A DNA stretch of 62,465 nucleotides from Parvularcula sp. (GCA_002704915.1 PAIP01000074.1:1-62465); one strand, 5' to 3'; counted from the stretch's first letter, positions 26,929 to 35,960 are shown. The notes: generated from the letters alone by a model not told the origin. Numbers and translations are program-made.

Positions 26929-27852
26929 TCAGAGTCCGAACCGTTCCAGCGCCGCCTTTGCAATCGGCTCGCCCCATTCCTGAACGAAGTGGCCGGCCTC
27001 GGCGATCTCCATGGGCTCCGGGCATCCCTTGATCATTTTGCGCAGCGCTTTCATCGCTGGCGGACCGAGCACGGGGTCGGCCATCCCCACCGCCATGAAG
27101 CTGTCGCCGCTCCAGTCTTGCGACCAGAATTTGCGCGCCGCAAGCGATGTCTCGACGCCTTCTTTCGAGGCGGGCGTCAACTCCTTGCCCTGCTCCTTCA
27201 TCATGACGAGTTCGGGAAAGCGACGCACGCCCCCTTTGTAGGATTTATCGGGGAAGGGCGCGCCATAGGCGGCGGCTTCAGCGTCGGAGAGGACGGGCGT
27301 CGCGCGTTTCATCAGCGCCGCCACATCGAGATCGGGCTGCGAGCGGTTGAAGGCGCGCCACGCGGCGAAGCCTTCCGGCGCTTCCTCGCCGCCGGGCAGT
27401 CCGGTGTTCATGACAATGAGGCGCGTGTAACGCTCCGGCGCCTCCATGGGCAGCGTCAGGCCGAGGACGCCGCCCCAATCCTGCACAACGAGGCAGACAT
27501 CACGCAGATTCATGTATTCGACAAAGGCGAGCAGGGAATTGCGGTGAAAATGATAGGTGTAAACGTCATCGTCGACGGGCTTGTCGGAGCGGCCGAAGCC
27601 GAACATGTCGACGGCGACGAAGCGATAGCCTGCATCCACAAAGACCGGCGCCATCTTGCGGAAGAGATAGGCCCATGACGGCTCGCCATGAATGCACAAA
27701 AATGTCGGCCCTTCATGCTGGCCGTGGTCCACATAATGCATCCTGAGGCCCTCATAGCCCGGCAAGTCCTCGATATAGCGCGCCGTAAAGGGCCAGTCGG
27801 GGAGATTGGCGAAGCGCGCGTCCGGGGTTCTGAGGGCTTTGATGTCGGTCAT
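26929..27852 (-). CDS. Haloalkane dehalogenase-type alpha/beta hydrolase
   Basis: 307 residues. The HGEPSW oxyanion segment (about 55-60) and the nucleophile Asp125 in VVQDWGG match haloalkane dehalogenases of the DhlA/DhmA group, in which the next Trp binds halide. The late EAGHFVQEWG supplies the histidine. These enzymes cut carbon-halogen bonds, releasing halide and an alcohol; natural substrates are often unknown. It is divergent from the HExxH protein at 27949, with 96 bp between starts. Confidence 0.9.
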   Translation of the reverse strand: MTDIKALRTPDARFANLPDWPFTARYIEDLPGYEGLRMHYVDHGQHEGPTFLCIHGEPSWAYLFRKMAPVFVDAGYRFVAVDMFGFGRSDKPVDDDVYTYHFHRNSLLAFVEYMNLRDVCLVVQDWGGVLGLTLPMEAPERYTRLIVMNTGLPGGEEAPEGFAAWRAFNRSQPDLDVAALMKRATPVLSDAEAAAYGAPFPDKSYKGGVRRFPELVMMKEQGKELTPASKEGVETSLAARKFWSQDWSGDSFMAVGMADPVLGPPAMKALRKMIKGCPEPMEIAEAGHFVQEWGEPIAKAALERFGL

Positions 27853-27948
27853 GGGGTGCTCCGAAGCGGTCTGATTTAGCGGCGGGCGGCATTGCCGCGA
27901 TTTCTGCGCCCTGCGATGATGACGTTGATTCCAACGAGAGGGGCGACG

Positions 27949-29142
27949 ATGGTTTTTTTACGCGACTGGAGAGGAGCATTCAAAGCACAATTGCAGTTGG
28001 GGCGGCTGGCGACGAGCTTTCTGAAAGCATGCTCTTGCGCGGTGATGCTGGCGCTTGCCGCCGCGGGAACAGCGCAGGCGCAGACCATCGCGCTCGATGT
28101 GAATTCCGACCTTGCCGACTATATCCTTGACGTCACCTGTTCCGGCGAGCCAGTCGACGAAGCCTATGTGCGGTCTCTTCCCGTGGTGCAGAGCCAGGTC
28201 AAGCATCACACGGGCCTGATCGCCACGCGCGACATGGACGCCTTTGTGAACGGCCTGAAGGCGGCGTCCGGCTGCGAGGTTCTTGAGGAGGATGTCTATC
28301 TCTTCGGACCGGTCGTCGAAGAGAAAGAAAAGTTCCAGGCCACGGTCGACTATTTCAAAAGCCGCTCCGGGGATATTGAGGCTTTCGTTTTCGACACGCT
28401 CGCGCCCTATGCGCCGGCCGATCTGGACTATGAAGGCCAGCTTGTCCTGTCCATCGTCGGCAATAATTGCGGCGGCTTTTCGATGGACGGGCAGTTTTAT
28501 CTGGCGCTCAATTGTCTGCGCGACTCTTATGAAGACGAATATGCAACCGCGCGGCTCCTCTCCGCCCATGAAACTTATCACGCAGTTCAATATGCGTTCT
28601 TTTATCCCTTTGACGAAGATATCGCGCGCGTTGAAACGAAAGACGATGCGTTTGACTATCTCTTTATGAATCTTCTTCTTGAGGGCACGGCGGAGTTTGT
28701 CGCCGACAGCCGCGAGTTAAGCGGTTCCGGCGGGATCACCGGTTTCATGATCCGCATGGCGCGGGGCGCCTATCGCAATATGCCGCTCAATATCCGCACC
28801 TTCGTCTATATGGCGGACATTCTCGAAGCGGCCGGCGATGTCGACCAGCGCATCAGGGATATTTACGAGAACGGTTTCACCGGCGGCGGCGGGCAGGTTT
28901 TCTATTATGTGGGCGCGGCGATGTCCCGCATGATTGAAGAAACCTATGGCCGCGACACGCTGGTCTGCATTCTCGCCCAGCCGCCGGAACAGTTTGTGCG
29001 CGCCTATCAGGCGAGTGCGAAAAAGCTGGCGCGCGATGATGCGCCGCCCCTTTCCGAAGCCATGGAAAAAGCCGCGAACAGGCTCAGCAAAAAGCGGGTG
29101 AAGGATTTGCGCTATGAGGCGTGTCTGAACCATAGGAAATGA
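27949..29142 (+). CDS. Exported putative zinc metallopeptidase (HExxH)
   Basis: 397 residues from the ATG at 27949, preceded by GAGAGGGG. A long signal peptide (through AAAGTAQAQ) is followed by a mature part with HETYH (an HExxH zinc motif) in SAHETYHAVQYAF and a downstream LLLEGTAEFVADSRE whose glutamate could be the third ligand, as in gluzincins. Cysteines at several sites could form disulfides. No named family is certain; a DUF5700-like predicted peptidase is my best guess. A longer start at 27892 is possible. Confidence 0.75.
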   Translation: MVFLRDWRGAFKAQLQLGRLATSFLKACSCAVMLALAAAGTAQAQTIALDVNSDLADYILDVTCSGEPVDEAYVRSLPVVQSQVKHHTGLIATRDMDAFVNGLKAASGCEVLEEDVYLFGPVVEEKEKFQATVDYFKSRSGDIEAFVFDTLAPYAPADLDYEGQLVLSIVGNNCGGFSMDGQFYLALNCLRDSYEDEYATARLLSAHETYHAVQYAFFYPFDEDIARVETKDDAFDYLFMNLLLEGTAEFVADSRELSGSGGITGFMIRMARGAYRNMPLNIRTFVYMADILEAAGDVDQRIRDIYENGFTGGGGQVFYYVGAAMSRMIEETYGRDTLVCILAQPPEQFVRAYQASAKKLARDDAPPLSEAMEKAANRLSKKRVKDLRYEACLNHRK

Positions 29143-29324
29143 GCTTCGCAAACACTGCTTCTTGAAGGGAAGCATTACTTTAATAACATCTTTGTTTTTA
29201 ATTATCCCCTTATTTCAAGGTCTTAAAGTTAGTTATAACATAACTGACAGTGCAGAAAAATAAAGTTGCTCCTTGGTCGGATTATTATTAGATTATCGAA
29301 TAATTGTCCGGGGGGGATTGGGGT

Positions 29325-30836
29325 ATGCGGGGCCTTAGCATTCTGTTTCTGTGCGCGCTGTCGTCGGGCTGCACACTCGGTAATATAAATTCACTTTACC
29401 GATCTCCGACATTGCAAGATGGCTCAAGCCATATTGTCGACGCGAAACAGCGCTTTGTTTTAACTTATCCGGGCCTCGTAAAAACAAACAGCAGGGGCGA
29501 GATTGTTCGGACACAGACGATTTCATGTGCTGAACCCAGTCCCGATGTCTTTTCAGTATACGCAGCAAGCGGAGACGCCTCTTTATCAAAAGGCGATATC
29601 GGCGGATCGGGGTCTTTCGCGACAGCCGAAACCGGCGCGTCTTTATTGGAGCGGACAACCGCGCTGCAAGCTCTGCGAGATAACTATTTCAGGCTTTGCG
29701 AGGGTTTCGCCATCGGGGCTATAGACGAGATCGATTTCATGATCGGTCAACGCCACAATCAGACGGCGCTCATAGGATTGATCGCCATTGAAGAAATGAA
29801 AGCTGCTGCAAGGGCGCCAGCGGTTGTTATCGGTGGTTCTGCGTCTGCTGCCTCAGCCTCCGGTATTCGGGAAGTTGCTTCCGTAATTCAGAAGGCGATT
29901 GAGGAAAATCAGACAATGGCCGAGCAGACCGCCGCCGCCACGGAGAGGATTGCTGAAATTGACGAGGCCTTGCCGGAGATTGTGGCCGCTGCGAACAAGG
30001 AGCTGGGGGAAAACCCTACTGACGAAGAAACGCGAAAGAAGAAAGAAGCGGAAAATCAGGAAGAAGCCTTAACGGAAGAAAGGGCTAAGCTCGAAAAAGA
30101 AAACAAGAAAAGGGAAGCCAAAACACAGACTAATGACAAAGTCATAACTGCCCTCACAAAAGCCCTTGAAACTGGCGGTGCGACCGGCGCAGCCGCGAGG
30201 TCAATAATCCAGCAAGTTTCTGACTCTGGGCCGCAATGCGACAGTGGTTGCGCCACGCAAAAAGCGGCCATCGCCAAGCAAATGACAGAAGTCGTCGAAT
30301 TGATCGACGACAATGATTTCGGACCGACAATCTGCCTCAGCTATCTGCGAAAACAAACGCCGGCGAATATCCCGACGATGGCTATTATGGATGAAGGCGC
30401 TGATATTCCAGCGAACTCAAAGAAAACGACGAACCATTTGGAGTCATCAACCGCAGGCTCATGGCTTTCCTATGCGCAAAAACAGGTGAAAATGACGGAC
30501 GAACTCACAACCCAGAATTACACGACGCAGTCCGTAATGGCTGTCGTCTGTCGGGATGTGATGAAAGAGTATGTTGCAGGCTTAAAGGAACGACGCGCTG
30601 TGGCGCGCATTTTGACACAAGCCCTTGTAAATAGCGGCGACGGCGTTTCGCCTGAAAGCATCGCTGCGATCTCGCAAATATTGGATGGCGGCTCTGGGAA
30701 CGTGCAAATTTTTCAGGCGCCGATTATTCGCACGAATGGGGCCGCCGGCAATGCCGAAGACGGCGGCGTCGCGGTAGATCTCGATATGCTGTTAGAGGGT
30801 AAAGCGAAACTCAGCGTTGCGGAGCCGGAAGAGTAG
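29325..30836 (+). CDS. Lipoprotein with long coiled coil, unknown function
   Basis: 503 residues from the ATG at 29325 after a G-rich stretch; a longer start at 29304 is open. A signal peptide with lipobox (SSGC) marks it as a lipoprotein. Residues about 155-290 are a Glu/Ala/Lys-rich coiled coil (EEALTEERAKLEKENKKRE at its core). The C-terminal third has an ordered helical look. The gene and the 182 bp before it are clearly more AT-rich than the flanks, suggesting transfer. No family recognised. Confidence 0.7.
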   Translation: MRGLSILFLCALSSGCTLGNINSLYRSPTLQDGSSHIVDAKQRFVLTYPGLVKTNSRGEIVRTQTISCAEPSPDVFSVYAASGDASLSKGDIGGSGSFATAETGASLLERTTALQALRDNYFRLCEGFAIGAIDEIDFMIGQRHNQTALIGLIAIEEMKAAARAPAVVIGGSASAASASGIREVASVIQKAIEENQTMAEQTAAATERIAEIDEALPEIVAAANKELGENPTDEETRKKKEAENQEEALTEERAKLEKENKKREAKTQTNDKVITALTKALETGGATGAAARSIIQQVSDSGPQCDSGCATQKAAIAKQMTEVVELIDDNDFGPTICLSYLRKQTPANIPTMAIMDEGADIPANSKKTTNHLESSTAGSWLSYAQKQVKMTDELTTQNYTTQSVMAVVCRDVMKEYVAGLKERRAVARILTQALVNSGDGVSPESIAAISQILDGGSGNVQIFQAPIIRTNGAAGNAEDGGVAVDLDMLLEGKAKLSVAEPEE

Positions 30837-30866
30837 ACTTGGCGAAATAATAACGCCGGAGCAAAC

Positions 30867-32402
30867 CTAAAACCCTCTTCCCGACGTGCCCCGGCGCTGG
30901 ACATAGCCGCTCCCTGACGGAAATCCTGTTTCCGTTGCGGGTTCATAGGTCGGGTTGCCGCCATCCTCGCCCATGGAGTTGAGTTTTTCCGTGGCGCGGG
31001 CGAGGGCGCGAAGGAACCTTTCCTGGGTCTGGCCGATCCAGTCGAGGCGCTCCGCCGGGGTTTCGCGCAAGGTGCCGAGGCCGTCGCGGTAATGGCCATA
31101 GTCCATGATGTTGTCGAGATCTTCATCCGTAACCGGGCGGGTGCTTTCACGCCAGCGCTCGCGATATTCCTGCGCCCGCTCGGCGCGGTCCCGCGCGCCT
31201 TCCCAGTCGAAGCCGCCCTGCGCCAGGACGATGAACGGCGCCGCGTCGCTTCTGATCCCGTCATCGAGCGCGGCGTAGCGTTTTAACTGCGGGAGGGCGG
31301 CGCCTTTCGCCGCGCGGTCCGTCACCCATGTATAGCCTTCATTGACATATTGATGCGTGCGCATGGCGCCGGTCGCGGGATCGGGCGAGCCGAACTCGAC
31401 CACCTCGAAGGCATAAGCGGCGATGTCATCGAACTTCTTCAATCGATAGGGCCCGACATCGGTGCGGTAAGTTGTGCGCATATAGGTCCCGTCATCGAAG
31501 CGCAGCTCGGTGATGCGGCCGAGCTCGTCGCGCGTCGTTTCGAAATCCTCGCCCATGAGGATCTGCACGGTCGTTTCCGCATAGCGGTCGGAGAAATAGC
31601 GGATGAAATATCCGTCCGGATGCCAGGACCAGCGCGTTGCGGGAATATTGTCCTTGGACTTCGGCGGCGCGCCGGTTCTGACGGCGATGGCTTCGAGTTC
31701 GGAAAAGCTGGCGTCGGGGCGGGCGGCGGCGCGGCGCATGCGTTCCGTGGCGTCGAGGGCGTCGCGGGCCGCGCGCGGCAATTCGCGGCGCGCGCGTGAG
31801 GAAAGCTGCGGCGGAACCCAGCCCAAGGCCCCGCCATCGAGCGCGCGGTAGTCGGCGTCCGACAACAAGACCCGCGCCGCCTCTCTTGCTTGGGGCTGCA
31901 TGTTGGAAATCTCGACGCCGGCGATCATGCCCCAGAGCAGGACCTGAATATCGTCGGCGGGGACTTCCGGATGCGCATAGGAATTGGCGAGGATCGAGCG
32001 GATCGGCCCGGCGAGCTTGCCGGTCATGACGCCGGAGCGATAGCCGGACCCGCCGGCGCGCTCGAAGGTCCCGGGCTTTAAACAATAGCTGCGCGACTTG
32101 AACTCCCACGCGCCGGGCGCCAGGCGAAAGCCGCCGGTTGCGGTGCGGGGCAGGGTCTCCATATTCGCGAAGGCCAGCGGCGCGTAATCGTCGAGCTGCG
32201 GCGACTGGCGGCGCAGCTCGGCCGCGTCTTCCTCCAGCGGAAAGAGCGCCTTGGCGACGGCGGTTTCCGCCGCATCGCGCGCCTCGCGCTCCACTTCGCG
32301 CTTGGCGCGGTCGATAATCCCGCCGAGTTGCGCTTGGGCGGGCGCGACGAGGGCTAAAAAGGCCGCGAGGGCCGCGAACTTGCGCAATCCCGTAAAGGTC
32401 AT
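30867..32402 (-). CDS. Exported protein of unknown function
   Basis: 511 residues from the ATG at 32402; the open frame runs further upstream but is antisense to lpdA there. A signal peptide (APAQA) is followed by a segment with YCLKPGTFERAGGSG and NSYAHPEVPADDIQVLLWGM that I have met in other uncharacterised exported proteins, and then an Arg/Ala-rich middle part and a C-terminal domain ending near GYVQRRGTSGRGF. It diverges from lpdA with 78 bp between starts. No catalytic motif found. Confidence 0.7.
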   Translation of the reverse strand: MTFTGLRKFAALAAFLALVAPAQAQLGGIIDRAKREVEREARDAAETAVAKALFPLEEDAAELRRQSPQLDDYAPLAFANMETLPRTATGGFRLAPGAWEFKSRSYCLKPGTFERAGGSGYRSGVMTGKLAGPIRSILANSYAHPEVPADDIQVLLWGMIAGVEISNMQPQAREAARVLLSDADYRALDGGALGWVPPQLSSRARRELPRAARDALDATERMRRAAARPDASFSELEAIAVRTGAPPKSKDNIPATRWSWHPDGYFIRYFSDRYAETTVQILMGEDFETTRDELGRITELRFDDGTYMRTTYRTDVGPYRLKKFDDIAAYAFEVVEFGSPDPATGAMRTHQYVNEGYTWVTDRAAKGAALPQLKRYAALDDGIRSDAAPFIVLAQGGFDWEGARDRAERAQEYRERWRESTRPVTDEDLDNIMDYGHYRDGLGTLRETPAERLDWIGQTQERFLRALARATEKLNSMGEDGGNPTYEPATETGFPSGSGYVQRRGTSGRGF

Positions 32403-32480
32403 GATAAGGCTCTCCCCAGAGTGACGGGGCGAGCCTAGCGCGGCGCCCGGCAAACACAAAGTGACGTCGAGGAGAGATTG

Positions 32481-33896
32481 ATGGCGGAGAAGAGTTGCGA
32501 CCTCGTGGTGATCGGATCGGGCCCCGGCGGCTATGTGGCGGCGATCCGCGCCAGCCAGCTGGGGATGAAGACGATCATCGTGGAGCGCGACGCGCTGGGC
32601 GGGGTCTGCCTCAACTGGGGCTGCATCCCGACCAAGGCGCTGCTGCGCACCGCGGAAGTCTACACCAATATGAAGCACGCCGCCGATTTCGGCCTCAAGG
32701 CCGAGGGGATCGGCTTCGATCTCGACGCGGTCGTCAAGCGCTCGCGCGGCGTCTCGGCGCAGATGGAAAAGGGCGTCGGCTTCCTCATGAAGAAGAACAA
32801 GATCGAGGTGGTGAAGGGGACCGCGCGCCTTGAAAAGGGAAGCACCGCCCCGCTGGTCAAAGTCAAAACGGATAAAGGCGAAGAGACGATCAAGGCGAAA
32901 CATGTGATCCTCGCCACCGGCGCGCGGGCGCGCACCATCCCGCAGGCCGGGCTCGAGCCCGACGGCAAATTCATCTGGACCGCGAAGGAGGCCATGGTCC
33001 CCGACGTGATGCCGAAGAAACTGCTCGTCATCGGCTCCGGCGCCATCGGGATCGAGTTTGCGAGTTTCTATAACGCGCTCGGCGCCGACACCACGGTCGT
33101 TGAAATGGTCGACCGCATTCTCCCCGCCGAGGACGCGGAGATTTCCAAATTCGCCGAGAGACAGTTCAAGAAACAGGGCATGAAGATCCTCACCTCGGCG
33201 AGCGTTGAAAAACTCGACAAGGGCAAAGACGCCGTCACCGCCACGATCAAAACGAAAGACGGCAAGACCGAGACGGTGGAGGCGGACCGCGTCATCCTCG
33301 CCATCGGGATTACGGGGAATACGGAGGATCTGGGGCTCGAGGATCTCGGCGTCAAAGTGGACCGCGGCCATGTGACGGTCAATGAATGGCTGGAGACGGG
33401 CGTCAAGGGCCTTTACGCCATCGGCGATCTCGTGGGCGCGCCCTGGCTCGCGCACAAGGCGTCGCACGAAGGCGTTCTCTGCGTTGAAAAGATCGCCGGG
33501 GTCAAAGACCTCCACCCCATGAAGGTCACCAACATTCCGGGCTGCACCTATTCAAACCCGCAGGTGGCGAGCGTCGGCCTCACCGAAGCGAAGGCCAAGG
33601 AACAGGGCTACAAGGTCAAGGTCGGCCATTTCCCCTTCATGGGCAACGGCAAGGCGGTCGCCCTCGGCGAAGCGGAAGGCATGGTCAAAACCGTCTTCGA
33701 CGAAAAAACCGGCGAATTGCTCGGTGCCCATATGATCGGGGCGGAGGTCACCGAGCTGATCCAGGGCTTCGGCCTCGCCCGCTCCATGGAGGGCACCGAA
33801 GAAGACCTCATGCACGCCATCTTCCCGCACCCGACGCTGTCGGAAATGATGCATGAGGCGACGCTGGATGCGTATGGGCGCGTGGTGCATGTTTAG
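32481..33896 (+). CDS. lpdA: Dihydrolipoyl dehydrogenase (E3)
   Basis: 471 residues. The FAD-binding GSGPGGYVAA, redox-active disulfide GGVCLNWGCIPTKALL, NAD-binding GSGAIGIEFASFY, and C-terminal HPTLSEMMHEA with the catalytic His are all present. E3 reoxidises lipoamide in the pyruvate or 2-oxoglutarate dehydrogenase complexes. No E1/E2 gene is beside it, so it is a stand-alone copy. The ATG at 32481 follows GAGGAGAG; a TTG one codon earlier is less likely. Its last bases overlap the start of the next gene, and its 3' end is duplicated at 34326. Confidence 0.97.
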   Translation: MAEKSCDLVVIGSGPGGYVAAIRASQLGMKTIIVERDALGGVCLNWGCIPTKALLRTAEVYTNMKHAADFGLKAEGIGFDLDAVVKRSRGVSAQMEKGVGFLMKKNKIEVVKGTARLEKGSTAPLVKVKTDKGEETIKAKHVILATGARARTIPQAGLEPDGKFIWTAKEAMVPDVMPKKLLVIGSGAIGIEFASFYNALGADTTVVEMVDRILPAEDAEISKFAERQFKKQGMKILTSASVEKLDKGKDAVTATIKTKDGKTETVEADRVILAIGITGNTEDLGLEDLGVKVDRGHVTVNEWLETGVKGLYAIGDLVGAPWLAHKASHEGVLCVEKIAGVKDLHPMKVTNIPGCTYSNPQVASVGLTEAKAKEQGYKVKVGHFPFMGNGKAVALGEAEGMVKTVFDEKTGELLGAHMIGAEVTELIQGFGLARSMEGTEEDLMHAIFPHPTLSEMMHEATLDAYGRVVHV

Positions 33897-34317
33897 TGCG
33901 CTGCTCGCCATCGCGTTTCTTTGGCCAGACCCGCCGCCGGTCGATGAGGAGCTATCGGGTAAAGCGCATACCGGCGTTTACATTTCGCTGTTTGAAACGA
34001 GCCTATTCGAACCTTGCGACAGTGACGAACGCTGGTGGCTCGATGCGCGCGAGGAAGTTAACCAGGAGTTTGCAGACCGATATTGGGCTCTCAGGGCACA
34101 GTTCGAAAAGCAATCCGGCGTCGCTTTGGACGACGGTTCACCCCACTTTTTACTGATGGGCAGTGGGATAGTTTCGGAGACTGGCGAACATGGACATATG
34201 GGCCAATATAATCGTCAGTTTGCCCTAACAAGTTTCACGGAATTTAGGCTTGCTACGCCAGATGAAGCAGAACGATGCTTGACGTCGGGCTTTTTCGACG
34301 ACCTGCGATACAATTGA
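33889..34317 (+). CDS. Small exported protein starting inside the lpdA stop region
   Basis: About 142 residues if started at the ATG at 33889, which overlaps the lpdA termination codon in another frame. A hydrophobic N-terminus (roughly FSALLAIAFLWPDPPP) suggests a short signal or anchor; the mature part has two cysteines (EPCD, ERCL) that could pair and is acidic. The frame is open further upstream to 33853 but would then run inside lpdA. No family recognised. It lies between the two copies of the lpdA 3' end and is less GC-rich than lpdA. Confidence 0.55.
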   Translation: MFSALLAIAFLWPDPPPVDEELSGKAHTGVYISLFETSLFEPCDSDERWWLDAREEVNQEFADRYWALRAQFEKQSGVALDDGSPHFLLMGSGIVSETGEHGHMGQYNRQFALTSFTEFRLATPDEAERCLTSGFFDDLRYN

Positions 34318-34325
34318 GGAGTATG

Positions 34326-34444
34326 CTCGCCGGATCCATGGAGGGCACCGAAGAAGCTCAGGCACGCGATCTTCCCGCACCCGACGCTGAGCGAGATGAT
34401 GCATGAGGCGACGCTGGATGCGTATGGCCGGGTGGCGCATGTTT
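34326..34444 (+). pseudogene. Diverged partial copy of the lpdA 3' end
   Basis: About 119 bp corresponding to 33774-33895 of lpdA. Shared stretches include ATGGAGGGCACCGAAGAAG and GATGATGCATGAGGCGACGC. A two-base deletion after GAAGAAG breaks the reading frame. Many differences are synonymous (for example TCG GAA versus AGC GAG for Ser-Glu), so it looks like the 3' end of another lpdA allele rather than a fresh local duplication. Confidence 0.85.
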
Positions 34445-34500
34445 GACAAATATGCCGAAATTCGTTTTGAGTAATAAATGGGCAATAAAATGAAATAAAA

Positions 34501-35835
34501 ATGAGCTTCACTATCAAAGAAATTCCGGTTGGTTCGCTAATAGTGAATAGCGAAAATGACCGTCATGGTGAGGTTGATGACGAGAGGGCGGCCATCGCCA
34601 CTCTGCTCGGGCAGTTACCGGGCAAGATGAGGAATCTTGCGAAAGACATCGCCGAAAAGGGGCAGTTATTTATGCTGCCGCTAGTTACGCCAAATGGAGA
34701 TGGCACATTTAGTGTTTGTGACGGAAATAGACGCATTACATGCGTCAAGCTATTGGCCAACCCAATGAAGTCGCCTGATGCTGATTGGCGGCGTTTTTTT
34801 CAGGAAACTAAATCTAAGTTTGCATCAACAGATGTTCCAGACCCCATCTCTTGTCAAGTAAGCGATGACCAAGATTGGATTGATGATTACCTCTACAGAA
34901 TTCATACTGGGAGCCAAAACGGTGTTGGGCAAATTAACTGGGGTAATCCACAAAAAGCAAACTTTCAGGAACGCACAGGAAAAACTAAAAAACTAGATAT
35001 TTCTCGAACAATTGAGGACGTACTGCAGCAAAAAGGATTAATATCAGAAAATACAAAATTTCGACACGCAAACTTGGATCGAATTCTTTCGTCAGAAGAA
35101 TTTCGACAGCACGTTGGCATCACACTAAAAGGCAATAAGCTATTCTATACAAAGGACCCACAAAAGACTTTAAGTGGGTTATCGCACATCGTGAAAGATC
35201 TCAGCAGTGGCGAGTTGAATTTGAACCACTTGCTGAAAAACGAAAAGAAACGGGATTATTTGTCTAGACTTGACGAAAAAGGCATTTTGCCAGTCGCGTC
35301 GGATCGTTTGGACAACGTCCTTGACTTTCAGACAGAACAAAAAGGTGCTGTAGCGCCCTCAAAAGGCACAACCCGAAAGACCTCGGACACCGCAAGCACA
35401 AGGCGCTTTCTGATTAGAAGTGACGACTTGCCTGACTTTCCGGCGGACCCAAGTCGAAAAAGAGCCAAAGATATTTGGGTTGAATTGCAATACAGGCTTG
35501 AATTTGGTCGGCACGATAATGCTATTGCCGTGTTATTTCGTGTACTGACGGAATTTTCAATTGAACATTATATTCTGGAGAATGCTTTAACGAATGTGAG
35601 TAATGGCGACTCTTTGGCAAAAAAGTACGGAAAGGTCTTGGCGCATCTGGAACAGGCTGGCGCTATAGATAAGAAGTATGCCCAAACGCTAAGAAAATTT
35701 GTGAATACAGAGCCTATTATATCAGCGAATACGTTTAATAAATATGTTCACGATAGAAACTTTTATCCATCTGATCATCACTTGCGCTCCATGTGGGATA
35801 CTCTGTATCCATTTGTGCTTAAGTGCCTTCAATAA
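34501..35835 (+). CDS. ParB-like protein with helical C-terminal domain
   Basis: 444 residues, clearly AT-rich compared with the flanks. Residues about 5-90 fit the ParB/sulfiredoxin fold, with VCDGNRRITCVKLL near 72-85 as the conserved DGNRR box. A middle part has LYRIHTG (132-138) and an insert. The C-terminal 120 residues are helical and end with NKYVHDRNFYPSDHH, where R419-N420...H426 fits an RNx5H HEPN-like pattern. No helix-turn-helix of plasmid ParB type is obvious. It follows the lpdA 3' remnant by 57 bp, with no partner gene after it. Function unknown; a nuclease or defence role is inference. Confidence 0.75.
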   Translation: MSFTIKEIPVGSLIVNSENDRHGEVDDERAAIATLLGQLPGKMRNLAKDIAEKGQLFMLPLVTPNGDGTFSVCDGNRRITCVKLLANPMKSPDADWRRFFQETKSKFASTDVPDPISCQVSDDQDWIDDYLYRIHTGSQNGVGQINWGNPQKANFQERTGKTKKLDISRTIEDVLQQKGLISENTKFRHANLDRILSSEEFRQHVGITLKGNKLFYTKDPQKTLSGLSHIVKDLSSGELNLNHLLKNEKKRDYLSRLDEKGILPVASDRLDNVLDFQTEQKGAVAPSKGTTRKTSDTASTRRFLIRSDDLPDFPADPSRKRAKDIWVELQYRLEFGRHDNAIAVLFRVLTEFSIEHYILENALTNVSNGDSLAKKYGKVLAHLEQAGAIDKKYAQTLRKFVNTEPIISANTFNKYVHDRNFYPSDHHLRSMWDTLYPFVLKCLQ

Positions 35836-35845
35836 CTAGTAAGTA

Positions 35846-35921
35846 GGGTGCATTAAGGCCACAGGCCGCAATGTACCGCTTCGGCGTTTCACTGGTGCAT
35901 TACGCTTCGCCTAATGCACCC
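35846..35921. repeat. Palindromic element, GGTGCATTA type
   Basis: Outer arms GGGTGCATTA (35846-35855) and TAATGCACCC (35912-35921), and an inner copy GGTGCATTA (35894-35902) that can pair with the same right arm. Elements with this kind of motif are scattered in many proteobacteria. It follows directly on the ParB-like gene and could be the right border of the transferred segment. Confidence 0.7.
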
Positions 35922-35941
35922 TTCGGTTCTTCCGGCGCCTC

Positions 35942-35960
35942 GCCACGACTTGATCGTGGC
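35942..35960. repeat. Short palindrome, CCACG-CTTGA-CGTGG type
   Basis: GCCACGA and TCGTGGC enclose CTTGA. It shares the CTTGA centre with the pair at 36890-36945 and is probably a single unit of that family. Confidence 0.55.

Noticed and set aside
32403-33515. N-terminal extension of the exported protein at 30867 across lpdA
   Set aside because: The extension is antisense to lpdA and would bury a good signal peptide inside the protein.
33853-33888. Upstream start for the small exported protein inside lpdA
   Set aside because: Those codons are lpdA sequence and would put charged residues before the hydrophobic segment.
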